Source of the DNA: Bacillota bacterium
Lineage (GTDB): Bacteria > Bacillota > Clostridia > Lachnospirales > Lachnospiraceae
Assembly (NCBI GenBank): GCA_023460575.1
Contig: JAEWPQ010000119.1
Location: 1 to 22,653, forward strand
DNA: 22,653 nucleotides
Direction of reading: 5' to 3'
Position 1 is the stretch's first letter. Every line of letters starts with the position of its first letter. The notes beneath the pieces were generated by a model. It had not been told where the DNA came from. It saw only the letters and a program-made list of their open reading frames with translations, and searched no databases. The position numbers and the translations under genes were made by a program. Shown one piece after another: positions 14,080 through 21,050 of the stretch.

Positions 14080-14715
14080 CTATTCTTTATCATCATAATG
14101 CGAGCCGTTATTTGGACGTCTGCCATGATGATATTCGTTATGACGGTCTATATTATGATGACTGCCATACCCAAATACTTGATGGTGATCGTTTCCATAA
14201 TCATCAGTTCTCATTCTGGAGCCATGATGGCCTCCTCTATGACCACCAAAGGATGTATGATACATCTCGCTATCATCAAACTTTTTTTCAAGCTCTACAG
14301 CTAAACGTTTAAGATAGTCACTGAATTTTTCTTGCTCTTCATCATTAAGACAATCAAACAAATTATCTGTATCTAACTGTTCCGTATCAATATTACCTGC
14401 CACTTCCATGCCCTCCGGAGTTAACTTGATATTCACGGCTCTGCGATCTTCTTTCGATATGGTACGCGTAATATAGCCGCTGCGCTCCAGCTTATTGAGC
14501 AATTCACCCAACGCTTGTTTACTCATATTCAGAAGATAAAGTAGTTCTTTTTGACTAATCTCCGACTGTATTTTTAAGATTGACAAGACCCGTCCTTGCC
14601 CCCTGTACGGATTTCCGAATGGTCGGCGGTTTATATACTGATTCATTTGATAGCGGTGAAGCAATCCACTAAAGCGTATAAATTGTTCCAATAAATTTTT
14701 AACTTGTTCACTCAT
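14080..14715 (-). CDS. MarR-family regulator with histidine-rich C-terminal tail
   Basis: A 211-residue regulator. Residues 1-150 form a normal MarR winged helix (ISQKELLYLLNMSKQALGELLNKLERSGYI, wing SKEDRRAVNIKLT). The extra tail (about 151-211) has 12 histidines in ~60 residues, in HH and GHHG clusters with Gly, Asp and Tyr, and looks like a flexible metal-binding extension. The start is the ATG at 14715, 8 nt after GGAGG; the TTG upstream overlaps that site. First gene of an operon with the CDF exporter. Three phased operators lie over its promoter. The inferred role is metal-responsive repression of the exporter. The tail may sense, buffer or hand over metal, or simply be a natural His-tag-like chelator. 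Confidence 0.88.
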   Translation of the reverse strand: MSEQVKNLLEQFIRFSGLLHRYQMNQYINRRPFGNPYRGQGRVLSILKIQSEISQKELLYLLNMSKQALGELLNKLERSGYITRTISKEDRRAVNIKLTPEGMEVAGNIDTEQLDTDNLFDCLNDEEQEKFSDYLKRLAVELEKKFDDSEMYHTSFGGHRGGHHGSRMRTDDYGNDHHQVFGYGSHHNIDRHNEYHHGRRPNNGSHYDDKE

Positions 14716-14758
14716 TTGATTTACCTCCAATGATTTATAATGATTCTGACAATATAGT

Positions 14759-14814
14759 CAAGTACTTTACTATATAGTACAAGTACCTTACTATTTTGTC
14801 AAGTACCTTACTAT
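14759..14814 (-). promoter_or_regulatory. marR-CDF promoter covered by three phased operator repeats
   Basis: Three direct copies of CAAGTAcYTTACTAT-type 15-mers (plus strand) lie at 14759-14773, 14780-14794 and 14800-14814, with steps of 21 and 20 bp (two helical turns). Each has an inner dyad AGTA-N3-TACT. On the minus strand TTGACA (14797-14802), 17 bp, TACTAT (14774-14779) forms the promoter. The copies therefore cover the -35, the spacer and the transcription start (about 14767). Confidence 0.75.
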
Positions 14815-14915
14815 TAATTTTTTTTGCTTATTTTATTAAAAGCAAATGAATGACACCCTATTTCCTTTTGAACACTTGATTTTTATGTTTTTATAATATA
14901 ATTTCCTGTACTCGC

Positions 14916-14951
14916 AAAAAAGAGGCATCAAGTTTTTATCTCAATGTCTCT
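14916..14951 (-). terminator. Rho-independent terminator after the metallo-hydrolase gene
   Basis: On the minus strand AGAGACAT pairs with ATGCCTCT (arms 14944-14951 and 14921-14928, one G-U), followed by TTTTTT (14916-14921). The plus strand also ends in TTTTTT after the stem, so it may act both ways. A small hairpin CACTCA-N7-TGAGTG lies at 14996-15014. Otherwise 14815-15039 holds no gene that I can see. Confidence 0.65.
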
Positions 14952-15039
14952 CGTTTTTTCTACATTCTATTTCTGTTACATTACATTATTTGATCCACTC
15001 AATTTCTATGAGTGATTTCATAAGCATTCATCCTTTATT

Positions 15040-16149
15040 CTATAAAATGTTTGATTTAAATCGTTTTTTCCTGTACTTACCTTCGGTTTGAAATCCATTT
15101 TCAAGTAATATAGAAGTAATCACAGTTTTTAAAAACGGTGGCATTTTAGGAAATTCTATGTCAAGAAATTTACCAATCGTTGGATTATATCGCCTGCTTT
15201 TTAATTTTTTGTATATTTGGTTTATAGTTAACCCTAATGGATTACTTTTCGCTGCCAATAAAACTTGTTTCGTAAATTCTGCATAATCATTAAGAAGTGT
15301 TTCAAGAAAACTAATAGCCTCATCATTTTTCATCACAGTATGTGTATGCCCTGAAATTAAAATTTCTGCCTCTTTACTTTTAAACAACTGAATACTTTTA
15401 TTTAGCACAGCCTTAACTTTATCTGAATCTGAATCCGGCCAGCAATTGAAAAATGCAAAGGTTTCATCAGCTAAAACCAAGGTTTTTATTTCCGGCAGAA
15501 AGAACACAACTTCGTCCGGCGAATGTCCTTGCGCCTGCATAACAAATACTTGATTATTAAAATTCCATCCTTTCCACTCCGTCTCACTGATTTTCAAATC
15601 GATTGGAACCTTTTTTTCAAATGGAGTAATAGTCTCTAGGGATGTCTCTAGCGGCAAGAATTTTTTCAGTGTGTTTTTAACGAGTATGTACACGGGAGTA
15701 TCCGCGTTTATAATTCTTGTTAATTTTAATATACGCATCATAGTGGCAGGAAATTTACTTGGTCCATTTAAATAATCATAATACTGTTCAATATTTTTAA
15801 ATTTTCTATAAAAATCTTTTGTAGCATCAAGTCCAGTAATCCCAGCCTTTGAAATATAATGTTCTTTTTCATCCGCCTCTATTTTCTTTATTATATTATT
15901 ATTTCCCACGTGATCAGGGTGACAATGACTATTAAACAGGATTAATTTTCGAAATGGTCTGAGTCGTTCAACCGCCTCAATTAATTTTTCCCCAAAAAAA
16001 GTTGTAGCACCTGTATCGATTATATAAACAATATCATCTACTTTGTAAATAACAGAATTTGCAATATCTGGTTCTTTCATAATAGAAGAAGGTATTTTGC
16101 CTTCAACCATGAACGCATTTTTTTCAAACTGAATAATATCTCCGTACAT
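15040..16149 (-). CDS. Metallo-beta-lactamase-fold hydrolase
   Basis: A 369-residue MBL-superfamily enzyme. The metal motif H-x-H-x-D-H is at 75-80 (HCHPDH), with further ligands at His209 (QAQGHSPDE), Asp228 (LADE) and His268/His270 (SGHTH), so the dinuclear zinc site looks complete. The C-terminal ~90 residues are helical and resemble the extra domain seen in lactonase-like or thioesterase-like members; there is no signal peptide. It is divergent from the TetR at 16401 with matched operators on both promoters, so that TetR is its likely repressor. The substrate (lactone, thioester, phosphodiester or xenobiotic ester) is not determinable. A terminator follows at 14916-14951. Confidence 0.88.
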   Translation of the reverse strand: MYGDIIQFEKNAFMVEGKIPSSIMKEPDIANSVIYKVDDIVYIIDTGATTFFGEKLIEAVERLRPFRKLILFNSHCHPDHVGNNNIIKKIEADEKEHYISKAGITGLDATKDFYRKFKNIEQYYDYLNGPSKFPATMMRILKLTRIINADTPVYILVKNTLKKFLPLETSLETITPFEKKVPIDLKISETEWKGWNFNNQVFVMQAQGHSPDEVVFFLPEIKTLVLADETFAFFNCWPDSDSDKVKAVLNKSIQLFKSKEAEILISGHTHTVMKNDEAISFLETLLNDYAEFTKQVLLAAKSNPLGLTINQIYKKLKSRRYNPTIGKFLDIEFPKMPPFLKTVITSILLENGFQTEGKYRKKRFKSNIL

Positions 16150-16213
16150 TAAACTCTCTCCATTCTTTATTGTATATTAGCCTCTCATTCCCAAATGAGA
16201 GGAAGACGCTGTA

Positions 16214-16258
16214 TAGTACATCTGTACTAACAATAGTTCTTTTTTCTTTTCTTGTCAA
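16214..16258 (-). promoter_or_regulatory. Metallo-hydrolase promoter with TAGTACA-N2-TGTACTA operator
   Basis: TTGACA (16253-16258), 17 bp, TATTGT (16230-16235) on the minus strand. The perfect dyad TAGTACATCTGTACTA (16214-16229) directly follows the -10 and covers the predicted start near 16223. Confidence 0.75.
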
Positions 16259-16317
16259 CAATTGTTTGTATATAAATAAAATTATTTTACTTGTCTATGT
16301 ACAAACTCAAGCAATTT

Positions 16318-16333
16318 TAGTACAATTATACTA
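16318..16333 (+). promoter_or_regulatory. tetR promoter -10 inside second TAGTACA-type operator
   Basis: TAGTACAATTATACTA repeats the operator at 16214-16229 with one arm mismatch. TATACT (16327-16332) within it is a good -10 for the rightward tetR, although no good -35 is at the right distance. Between the two operators, 16236-16317 is AT-rich without other clear signals. Confidence 0.65.
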
Positions 16334-16400
16334 ACCAATAATACATCACTGAATTTTCATATCTGATTAATTATTAAACTAATGAGGAGAAATTATATCG

Positions 16401-17009
16401 ATGAGTGAAGATTTAAAAGAAAAAATTCTTAACAAAGCATTAGATCTATTTAATAAATATGGCTACGAATCAGTTAAAATGAGAGATATATCAGGAGCCT
16501 TAAACATCAGTCCTGGGAACCTTACATATCATTATAAGAAAAAAGAAGACATTATTTATGCAATCGTGCAACAACAACGCAGAGACCACGAACTCAGAAA
16601 ATGTACTGAGGAGATGACTTTCGAAGAATTTAATCATCTGTTAAAAGCTAATGTTGAGCATCAAAAGAAATATTTTTTCTATTTTAATAACATAACTGAA
16701 CTTCCCAGAAAGTATCCTGAAATTGCAAAAATTCAGATTGAAGTGAAAAGAGATTTTTATATTCTATTAAAGAAATTTTTTCAAAATTTGACAGTAAGAG
16801 AGCTCATGAAGCCTGAACTTATTGAAGGAGCATATGATGATTTGGCTTTTGCTATAATATCTATTGTAGTTTTTTGGACACAAGAAACCTTTATACAAAA
16901 TAATTTTGTTTTAAATCCAAAAAATCTTTTATCCGTTGTATGGAATATTATCCGCCCAAATTTGACCGAGAAAGGTATTCAATTAATACCTATTAATGAA
17001 AACCCTTAG
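16401..17009 (+). CDS. TetR/AcrR-family transcriptional repressor
   Basis: The 202-residue protein has an intact N-terminal TetR helix-turn-helix (EKILNKALDLFNKYGYESVKM, RDISGALNISPGNLTYHYKKKEDI). The ligand domain is rich in aromatic residues (QKKYFFYFNNITELPRKYPE), typical of the TetR group with a large hydrophobic pocket. GAGGAG lies about 11 nt upstream of the ATG, a slightly long spacing. It is divergent from the metallo-beta-lactamase-fold gene, with twin palindromes in between, one over each promoter, so autorepression plus repression of the hydrolase is the direct reading. A decayed LysR gene begins immediately after the stop. Confidence 0.9.
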   Translation: MSEDLKEKILNKALDLFNKYGYESVKMRDISGALNISPGNLTYHYKKKEDIIYAIVQQQRRDHELRKCTEEMTFEEFNHLLKANVEHQKKYFFYFNNITELPRKYPEIAKIQIEVKRDFYILLKKFFQNLTVRELMKPELIEGAYDDLAFAIISIVVFWTQETFIQNNFVLNPKNLLSVVWNIIRPNLTEKGIQLIPINENP

Positions 17010-17320
17010 ATTCGTTAAATGCGGATGTAAATTTAAAGTTTGGATCAGTATAAGAAATACACGAGTCACTACAGAATAATGATGTTGATATTGCCTTTTT
17101 TTAACTCGTAAGGTATGTTATTCATATCTTATTGTAGAAACTTTAATTAAGGAGGAAATTGTTGCAATCCCCCCCTGGCCATCCTCTTACATCAAAAGAA
17201 ACTGTAAGTATATTTGATTTTGAAAATGTAGAATTAATTATTACACAAGAAGATTGTACACAACTTATACTGAGTGGTATTATCAATACATGTAACATTT
17301 GCAATTCTTTCATCATTTAA
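17010..17320 (+). pseudogene. LysR-type regulator remnant, effector domain, with stop and frameshifts
   Basis: Read across frames, the stretch encodes part of a LysR effector-binding domain: NADVNLKFGSV (17018-17050), in-frame TAA at 17051, EIHESLQNNDVDIAFF (17054 on), LTRKVCYSYLIVETLIKEEI in another frame after a run of seven T, and PPGHPLTSKETVSIFDFENV after a run of seven C. The patterns 'l...DIAF' and 'HPL......v...d' are typical of LysR substrate domains. One more T and one fewer C would join the last three pieces. The DNA-binding half is absent and the end is truncated at a TAA at 17318-17320. The apparent TTG-started 52-codon ORF behind GGAGG (17162-17320) is this debris and not a separate gene. 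Confidence 0.7.
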
Positions 17321-17362
17321 AAGTATCATAATCTCCACTCTGCTCTTTCGTTATTGTAAAAT

Positions 17363-17956
17363 TTACTGGTTATCATCATGAAATGGCTCATTAATAAAAT
17401 TTTTCGGCACTGCTTCTGTCGCTTTATCAATAAAGCCAGCAATTTTACTGGGACTTTCCTTCATACCACTATTGACCCAATTTTTTATTACGGCTATACT
17501 GCCATATGCGGTAAACGTATACCAATTATCGAATAATTTTTGATCTATATGTTTTACTTCCTTCTTCCATTTTTCAATATTAAAATCGTGGCTGATATAA
17601 AGAATACGTTCTAATAAATCTTTATCCCCATTTTCTGAAAATAATACTTCACATATCTTGCTATTTGCTTTTATATACTTGCAAATTTCATATGATAGTT
17701 TTCCAGGAGCTTCAATGTTCTTAGTACGTCCCACAACCTGTCTGATATCTTCATATAACTCATCTTCAATATTTGATAAGAGTTCAAACTGATTCGCATA
17801 ATGCGAATAAAAAGTATTGCGATTAATATTTGCTTTCTTGCATATATCTGTCACTGTAACTTTGCTGATAGGACGCTCTCTCATAAGTTCCAGTAGACTA
17901 TTTTTTATAACCATTTTTGTATATCTCACTCGTTGGTCTGCTTTTTCGTATGCCAT
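17363..17956 (-). CDS. TetR-family regulator (TetR_C_8/DhaS-like)
   Basis: A 197-residue protein. The HTH is RYTKMVIKNSLLELMRERPI, then VTVTDICKKANINRNTFYSHY. The C-terminal half, with ICKYIKANSKICEVLFSENG, FTAYGSIAVIKNWVNSGMKESPSKI, matches the TetR_C_8 pattern typical of Firmicutes regulators. GGGAGA lies just upstream of the ATG. It is divergent from the CruF-like membrane protein (18116 on), and the palindromes in the shared region (17992-18084) are candidate sites for it, so this TetR probably regulates that gene. Confidence 0.87.
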   Translation of the reverse strand: MAYEKADQRVRYTKMVIKNSLLELMRERPISKVTVTDICKKANINRNTFYSHYANQFELLSNIEDELYEDIRQVVGRTKNIEAPGKLSYEICKYIKANSKICEVLFSENGDKDLLERILYISHDFNIEKWKKEVKHIDQKLFDNWYTFTAYGSIAVIKNWVNSGMKESPSKIAGFIDKATEAVPKNFINEPFHDDNQ

Positions 17957-17991
17957 AATATTCTCCCTAAATAAATTAGTAAACGAACAAC

Positions 17992-18084
17992 AACTATATA
18001 GTTTGTAAGATATCGAACGTAATGTTATCGAACTGACTGTTGATTAAGTAACACTGCATCAGTATAATATATTTGAACGTTCAA
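17992..18084. promoter_or_regulatory. Divergent tetR/membrane-protein control region with palindromes
   Basis: Rightward promoter: TTGATT (18040-18045), 17 bp, TATAAT (18063-18068). The perfect palindrome TTGAACGTTCAA (18073-18084) covers the predicted start. AACTATATAGTT (17992-18003) is a second perfect palindrome near the tetR 5' end, and TATCGAAC occurs twice as a direct repeat (18011-18018, 18026-18033), sharing GAAC with the first palindrome. The leftward tetR promoter is not clear. Confidence 0.6.
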
Positions 18085-18115
18085 CTCAATCATAATTTTA
18101 ACTGGAGGTAAATCA

Positions 18116-19078
18116 ATGGGAAATATAACGATAGTTCCTGTATGGATTATTCAAGATATTTTAGTAATTATCATTGCCACTTTAATGATTTTTTATATAA
18201 TTGATAACGAAGAGCGTCCAAAGATTGTATTAATGCAATTCGTATGCTTTGTCTTTTTTTATGCCTCGGTCTTTGAAAACGTTGCTGTATTTATGGGATC
18301 TATGGGTAAAGAAGGTTTTTACTCATATGGGCGCAGTATCCTAATGATATTCAATGTACCAATAACTGTTCCAATTATCGAGTTTCTTATCGTTTACTCA
18401 ACGTTACGAGTTTTGAAGACGATAAATATACCGTCATGGACGAAACCATCCATTGCCGGACTTAGTGCTATGATTTTTGACTTTTCACTGGATCCAGTCG
18501 CAGTAAAACAGATTTTTCAAACTTCGGAAGGAATCATTGCCAGGTGGAGTTATTACCCTCTCCCTGGTGAACCTGTAATATATGGGGAACCTGTCATGAA
18601 TTTTACAGGATGGATCTATATAGCCGGATACTGGACTGCATTTATTTTAATCGGTGAATGGTGGCATAAAAAGAGTGGCTATAGTAATTTAATTGGTTAT
18701 ATATATCCGGTTTTGGCTTCCATTCTTTCTCTAATTTGTTTGGTTTCACCTATATCCAATTTCTTTAATTTTATGGGACCATTTTTCACCAGAACTTCTG
18801 ATATGCAATGGGTAATGTTGGTCTCTCTTTCTATAATTTCAGTGGTGATTTTAGCGTTAGCCTTCGTCAAGTTCTGGGATCGTAAGGTTGTCAGCTCCTT
18901 GAATTGCAGAAAAGATTTTCCTATCATGTTTACTTTCCTGGGTTTTCCTTTGGCTAATACCTTATTTTGTATTATTGGTGGGTACATGGAGGTACTATGG
19001 CTTGTTGTCCTGGCAGAATTGTTATTATTGCTAGGCTGGAGTGGAATTTATATTTTGAGTAAAAAAGTTATTTCCTAA
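18116..19078 (+). CDS. CruF/DUF422-like polytopic membrane protein
   Basis: The 320-residue protein has about eight hydrophobic helices. The central segment GFYSYG...VPITVPIIEFLIVYS, then the acidic motif DFSLDPVAV (about 122-130) and YGEPVMNFTGWIYIAGYW fit the 'Carotenoid biosynthesis protein' family (CruF/DUF422, PF04240), whose members hydrate carotenoid ends or act on related polyprenoids. No carotenoid genes lie in the window, so the assignment is to fold family only. TGGAGG lies 8 nt before the ATG. The promoter at 18040-18068 carries a palindrome, and the divergent TetR is the likely regulator. A strong terminator follows. Confidence 0.75.
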   Translation: MGNITIVPVWIIQDILVIIIATLMIFYIIDNEERPKIVLMQFVCFVFFYASVFENVAVFMGSMGKEGFYSYGRSILMIFNVPITVPIIEFLIVYSTLRVLKTINIPSWTKPSIAGLSAMIFDFSLDPVAVKQIFQTSEGIIARWSYYPLPGEPVIYGEPVMNFTGWIYIAGYWTAFILIGEWWHKKSGYSNLIGYIYPVLASILSLICLVSPISNFFNFMGPFFTRTSDMQWVMLVSLSIISVVILALAFVKFWDRKVVSSLNCRKDFPIMFTFLGFPLANTLFCIIGGYMEVLWLVVLAELLLLLGWSGIYILSKKVIS

Positions 19079-19270
19079 GGAATAAAGTGCCGAAAAGGCT
19101 GCCGGAAATTCTCCAGCAGCCTTTTCTTGTGTGGGTAAACTCCCATGATTCATTGGGCTATGCGAAATTAAAAGTAAATATTTTAAAGCAAGCATATGAA
19201 AAGATAACACTAATATGGATAAGGCCGTAACACCACCAAAATACATCTTAGTTTTTTTATTTATCATCAT
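19031..19270 (-). CDS. Possible small membrane protein, doubtful
   Basis: The predicted start ATG at 19270 has GGGGG about 11 nt upstream and gives a lysine-rich N-terminus, one hydrophobic helix (YFGGVTALSILVLSF and following) and then a hydrophilic region. This looks like a signal-anchor peptide. However, its second half is encoded by the terminator hairpin (19093-19130) and the 3' end of the opposite membrane-protein gene, so the C-terminus is probably not native. It may be the intact 5' end of a gene cut off at the junction. Not recognised. Confidence 0.25.
   Translation of the reverse strand: MMINKKTKMYFGGVTALSILVLSFHMLALKYLLLISHSPMNHGSLPTQEKAAGEFPAAFSALYSLGNNFFTQNINSTPA
19093..19130 (+). 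terminator. Rho-independent terminator after the CruF-like gene
   Basis: AAAAGGCTGC (19093-19102) pairs perfectly with GCAGCCTTTT (19116-19125) around 13 nt, followed by CTTGT, 15 nt past the stop codon. The A-run on the other side makes it usable on the minus strand too. Confidence 0.85.
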
Positions 19271-19357
19271 TCTTTCAGTTTCCCCCTTCTGCACTATAAA
19301 TACCTCTAAACCAGTTGAACCTCTTAAGCTAGAAGTTTTGAGTTCAGGTTAATTTGA

Positions 19358-19555
19358 TTATCTTTTTTCTTTAATTGTTCTGCGAATTCTGCTAAGCGAT
19401 ACAGGTGTAATTCCTAAATATGATGCTATATATGCATGATTAACTTGTATTTCCAGTTCGGTGTACATACGCTTGAAATCAATGTATCGCTGTAGTGATT
19501 CTGAACTGCGTCTAAATGTATGCACACTTTGTCCTTGGCGTAGACAATCAATTAA
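19358..19555 (-). pseudogene. Crp/Fnr-family regulator remnant (C-terminal DNA-binding part)
   Basis: A 65-codon tail without a start codon: RQGQSVHTFRRSSESLQRYI, then ELEIQVNHAYIASYLGITPV and SLSRIRRTIKEKR before the stop. IASYLGITPxSLSRIRR is the recognition helix signature of Crp/Fnr-type regulators in Firmicutes and Bacteroidetes. The cyclic-nucleotide/effector domain is missing, and a stop codon sits immediately upstream at 19556-19558, overlapping the end of the truncated gene at 19552-19797. It is non-functional unless supplied with a start by a fusion. Confidence 0.75.
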
Positions 19556-19797
19556 CTAATATAAATAAGATTCGACCGGCTCATTTCTAATTGAACGCCA
19601 GTTTTCTTTCTGTCTTCCTTTATTCTCTTGTCCAGCCTCCAAAATTTTTCTGATGGATTAGCGTCTTCACTTAGTAATTCTATATATTCATTATTTAGCC
19701 TGTTCATATAGGATTCCTGCCAAACAACAATTTTATTTTTAAAAAGCGCCCAATCCTTCTTTGTAAATCTCTGCTCTTGCATGATAGTTTGCGTCAT
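19552..19797 (-). pseudogene. Truncated small conserved protein, C-terminus lost
   Basis: The 81-residue hydrophilic helical protein has WALFKNKIVVWQESYMNRLNN, YIELLSEDANPSEKFW and LDKRIKEDRKKTGV. From memory this pattern belongs to a small (~100-residue) clostridial family sometimes mislabelled 'multidrug transporter', in which the sequence continues for ~20-25 residues after RSN-I. Here it stops at ...RSNLIYIS, exactly where the Crp/Fnr remnant begins, which suggests a deletion fused the two. There is no clear ribosome site before the ATG at 19797; an alternative ATG is at 19782. Function unknown. Confidence 0.5.
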
Positions 19798-19825
19798 CTA
19801 GTTTACTCAACCAGAATTCAACTTA

Positions 19826-20884
19826 TTATTTATAGTAGTATTCCTTTGGCTCAAAATCATCTTTGTTATAATATACGATACACCCACGATTCCGATCCAG
19901 TTCAAAATCAACACAATTACGAAATACAGAAAAACGGTTACCGGTTTCAATATAATCCTCAGTTTTTAAATCATTCACATCACCATACCCCGAACTATTG
20001 ATGTTAAATCCACCAATATCTTCCCTTTCTTCCTTGCTCATTCCAAAATACAATAAACCTTTTCCATCACTACCTTTAGAACCAACCTCATAAGTAGTAT
20101 CTATAAAATAATCTTTATCACCAAGATGAACGACATTCCACATATGTCCGCCACTTTTCTTGCTAAATCCATTATTGGTTATTGCATCTACTCCTGCTTG
20201 TAATAACAAATGACAGTAAGCTCCTGAAAAACCAGTGCATTTTCCAATTTCCTCCATAAGTGCAGAATAGCTTGAATCATCCGCATTCTTATTATATTTG
20301 ATCCGACTATTAAATTCATTATATAATGCTATGGTTTTTTCAAAATCATTATCACCTTTTTGCAAGCAACGCATATATGTAGCTACTTGACTTTCAAATT
20401 CTTTTATTTTCCTATCATGCTCTTCCTTGCTATTGGATTCATATTCCCAATGAATTGTCTTCGTCCCCTCATCATATATTATTTTATCATAATCAAAATA
20501 TGCATCCGCATCAAACATTACAAAATTACTATGTGTTAAAAACCCAAGTTCATAAGAATATTCTTCTTTTGGACATGAGCAACTTGTTTCATAATTAATA
20601 TATGCATCCACAAAATTTTTATAAAAATCAAAATATTCTTTTCCATATTTGATTCGAAATTCTTTAGATAATACATAAGGATTATATTTAAAGTCATAAT
20701 TTGTATCCTGAATATTCTCTGCTTCACCTATATTTTTTTCTGACGTAGTTGATTCTTTACCTGATTTTGATATAATATCTTCCTGTTGATCAACATTCAC
20801 GAAAGAATCATTGTATTTTACTTGGCTGCATCCACTTAATACAAATATCCAGTATATAATTAATATTAATTTTATTCTTTTCAT
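19826..20884 (-). CDS. Transglutaminase-like lipoprotein
   Basis: A 352-residue secreted protein. The N-terminus MKRIKLILIIYWIFVLSGC is a lipoprotein signal with lipobox LSGC (Cys19 lipidated). A low-complexity Ser/Glu/Asn linker follows to about residue 60. The transglutaminase-core triad is present: Cys216 (GKCTGFSGAY), His247 (GHMWNVV) and Asp262 (FIDTTYE), as in bacterial cell-surface transglutaminase-like cysteine proteases. The start at 20884 has GGAGA 7 nt upstream; an open frame extends 41 codons further but would ruin the signal peptide. It has its own promoter (21022-21050). Role: peptide bond hydrolysis or transfer at the cell surface (family inference). Confidence 0.85.
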   Translation of the reverse strand: MKRIKLILIIYWIFVLSGCSQVKYNDSFVNVDQQEDIISKSGKESTTSEKNIGEAENIQDTNYDFKYNPYVLSKEFRIKYGKEYFDFYKNFVDAYINYETSCSCPKEEYSYELGFLTHSNFVMFDADAYFDYDKIIYDEGTKTIHWEYESNSKEEHDRKIKEFESQVATYMRCLQKGDNDFEKTIALYNEFNSRIKYNKNADDSSYSALMEEIGKCTGFSGAYCHLLLQAGVDAITNNGFSKKSGGHMWNVVHLGDKDYFIDTTYEVGSKGSDGKGLLYFGMSKEEREDIGGFNINSSGYGDVNDLKTEDYIETGNRFSVFRNCVDFELDRNRGCIVYYNKDDFEPKEYYYK

Positions 20885-21021
20885 CTTTTGTCTCCATTTT
20901 TGTACTTTTGTTCCGTCCAAAAAAAAAATTGGAATTCCGGATATAAGCATTTTACTCCATTTATTAAACTGACTTTTCATCACTTGAATCCTATGATTAT
21001 CAGACAATAGATGAACTAATA

Positions 21022-21050
21022 CTTATAGAATAAACAGAATATTTATACAA
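21022..21050 (-). promoter_or_regulatory. Promoter of the transglutaminase-like lipoprotein gene
   Basis: TTGTAT (21045-21050), 17 bp, TATAAG (21022-21027) on the minus strand, overlapping the stop codon of the dehydrogenase gene. It implies a leader of about 130 nt in which I see no riboswitch-like fold. Confidence 0.5.

Noticed and set aside
14759..14814. Short direct repeats as a mini CRISPR array
   Set aside because: The repeats are 15 bp with 5-6 bp spacers, overlap promoter hexamers and have no cas genes. They are operators.
17162..17320. A 52-codon Cys-containing ORF behind GGAGG as a peptide (RiPP or signalling) precursor
   Set aside because: Its first 30 residues match a LysR effector domain, and neighbouring frames upstream continue that domain, so it is pseudogene debris.
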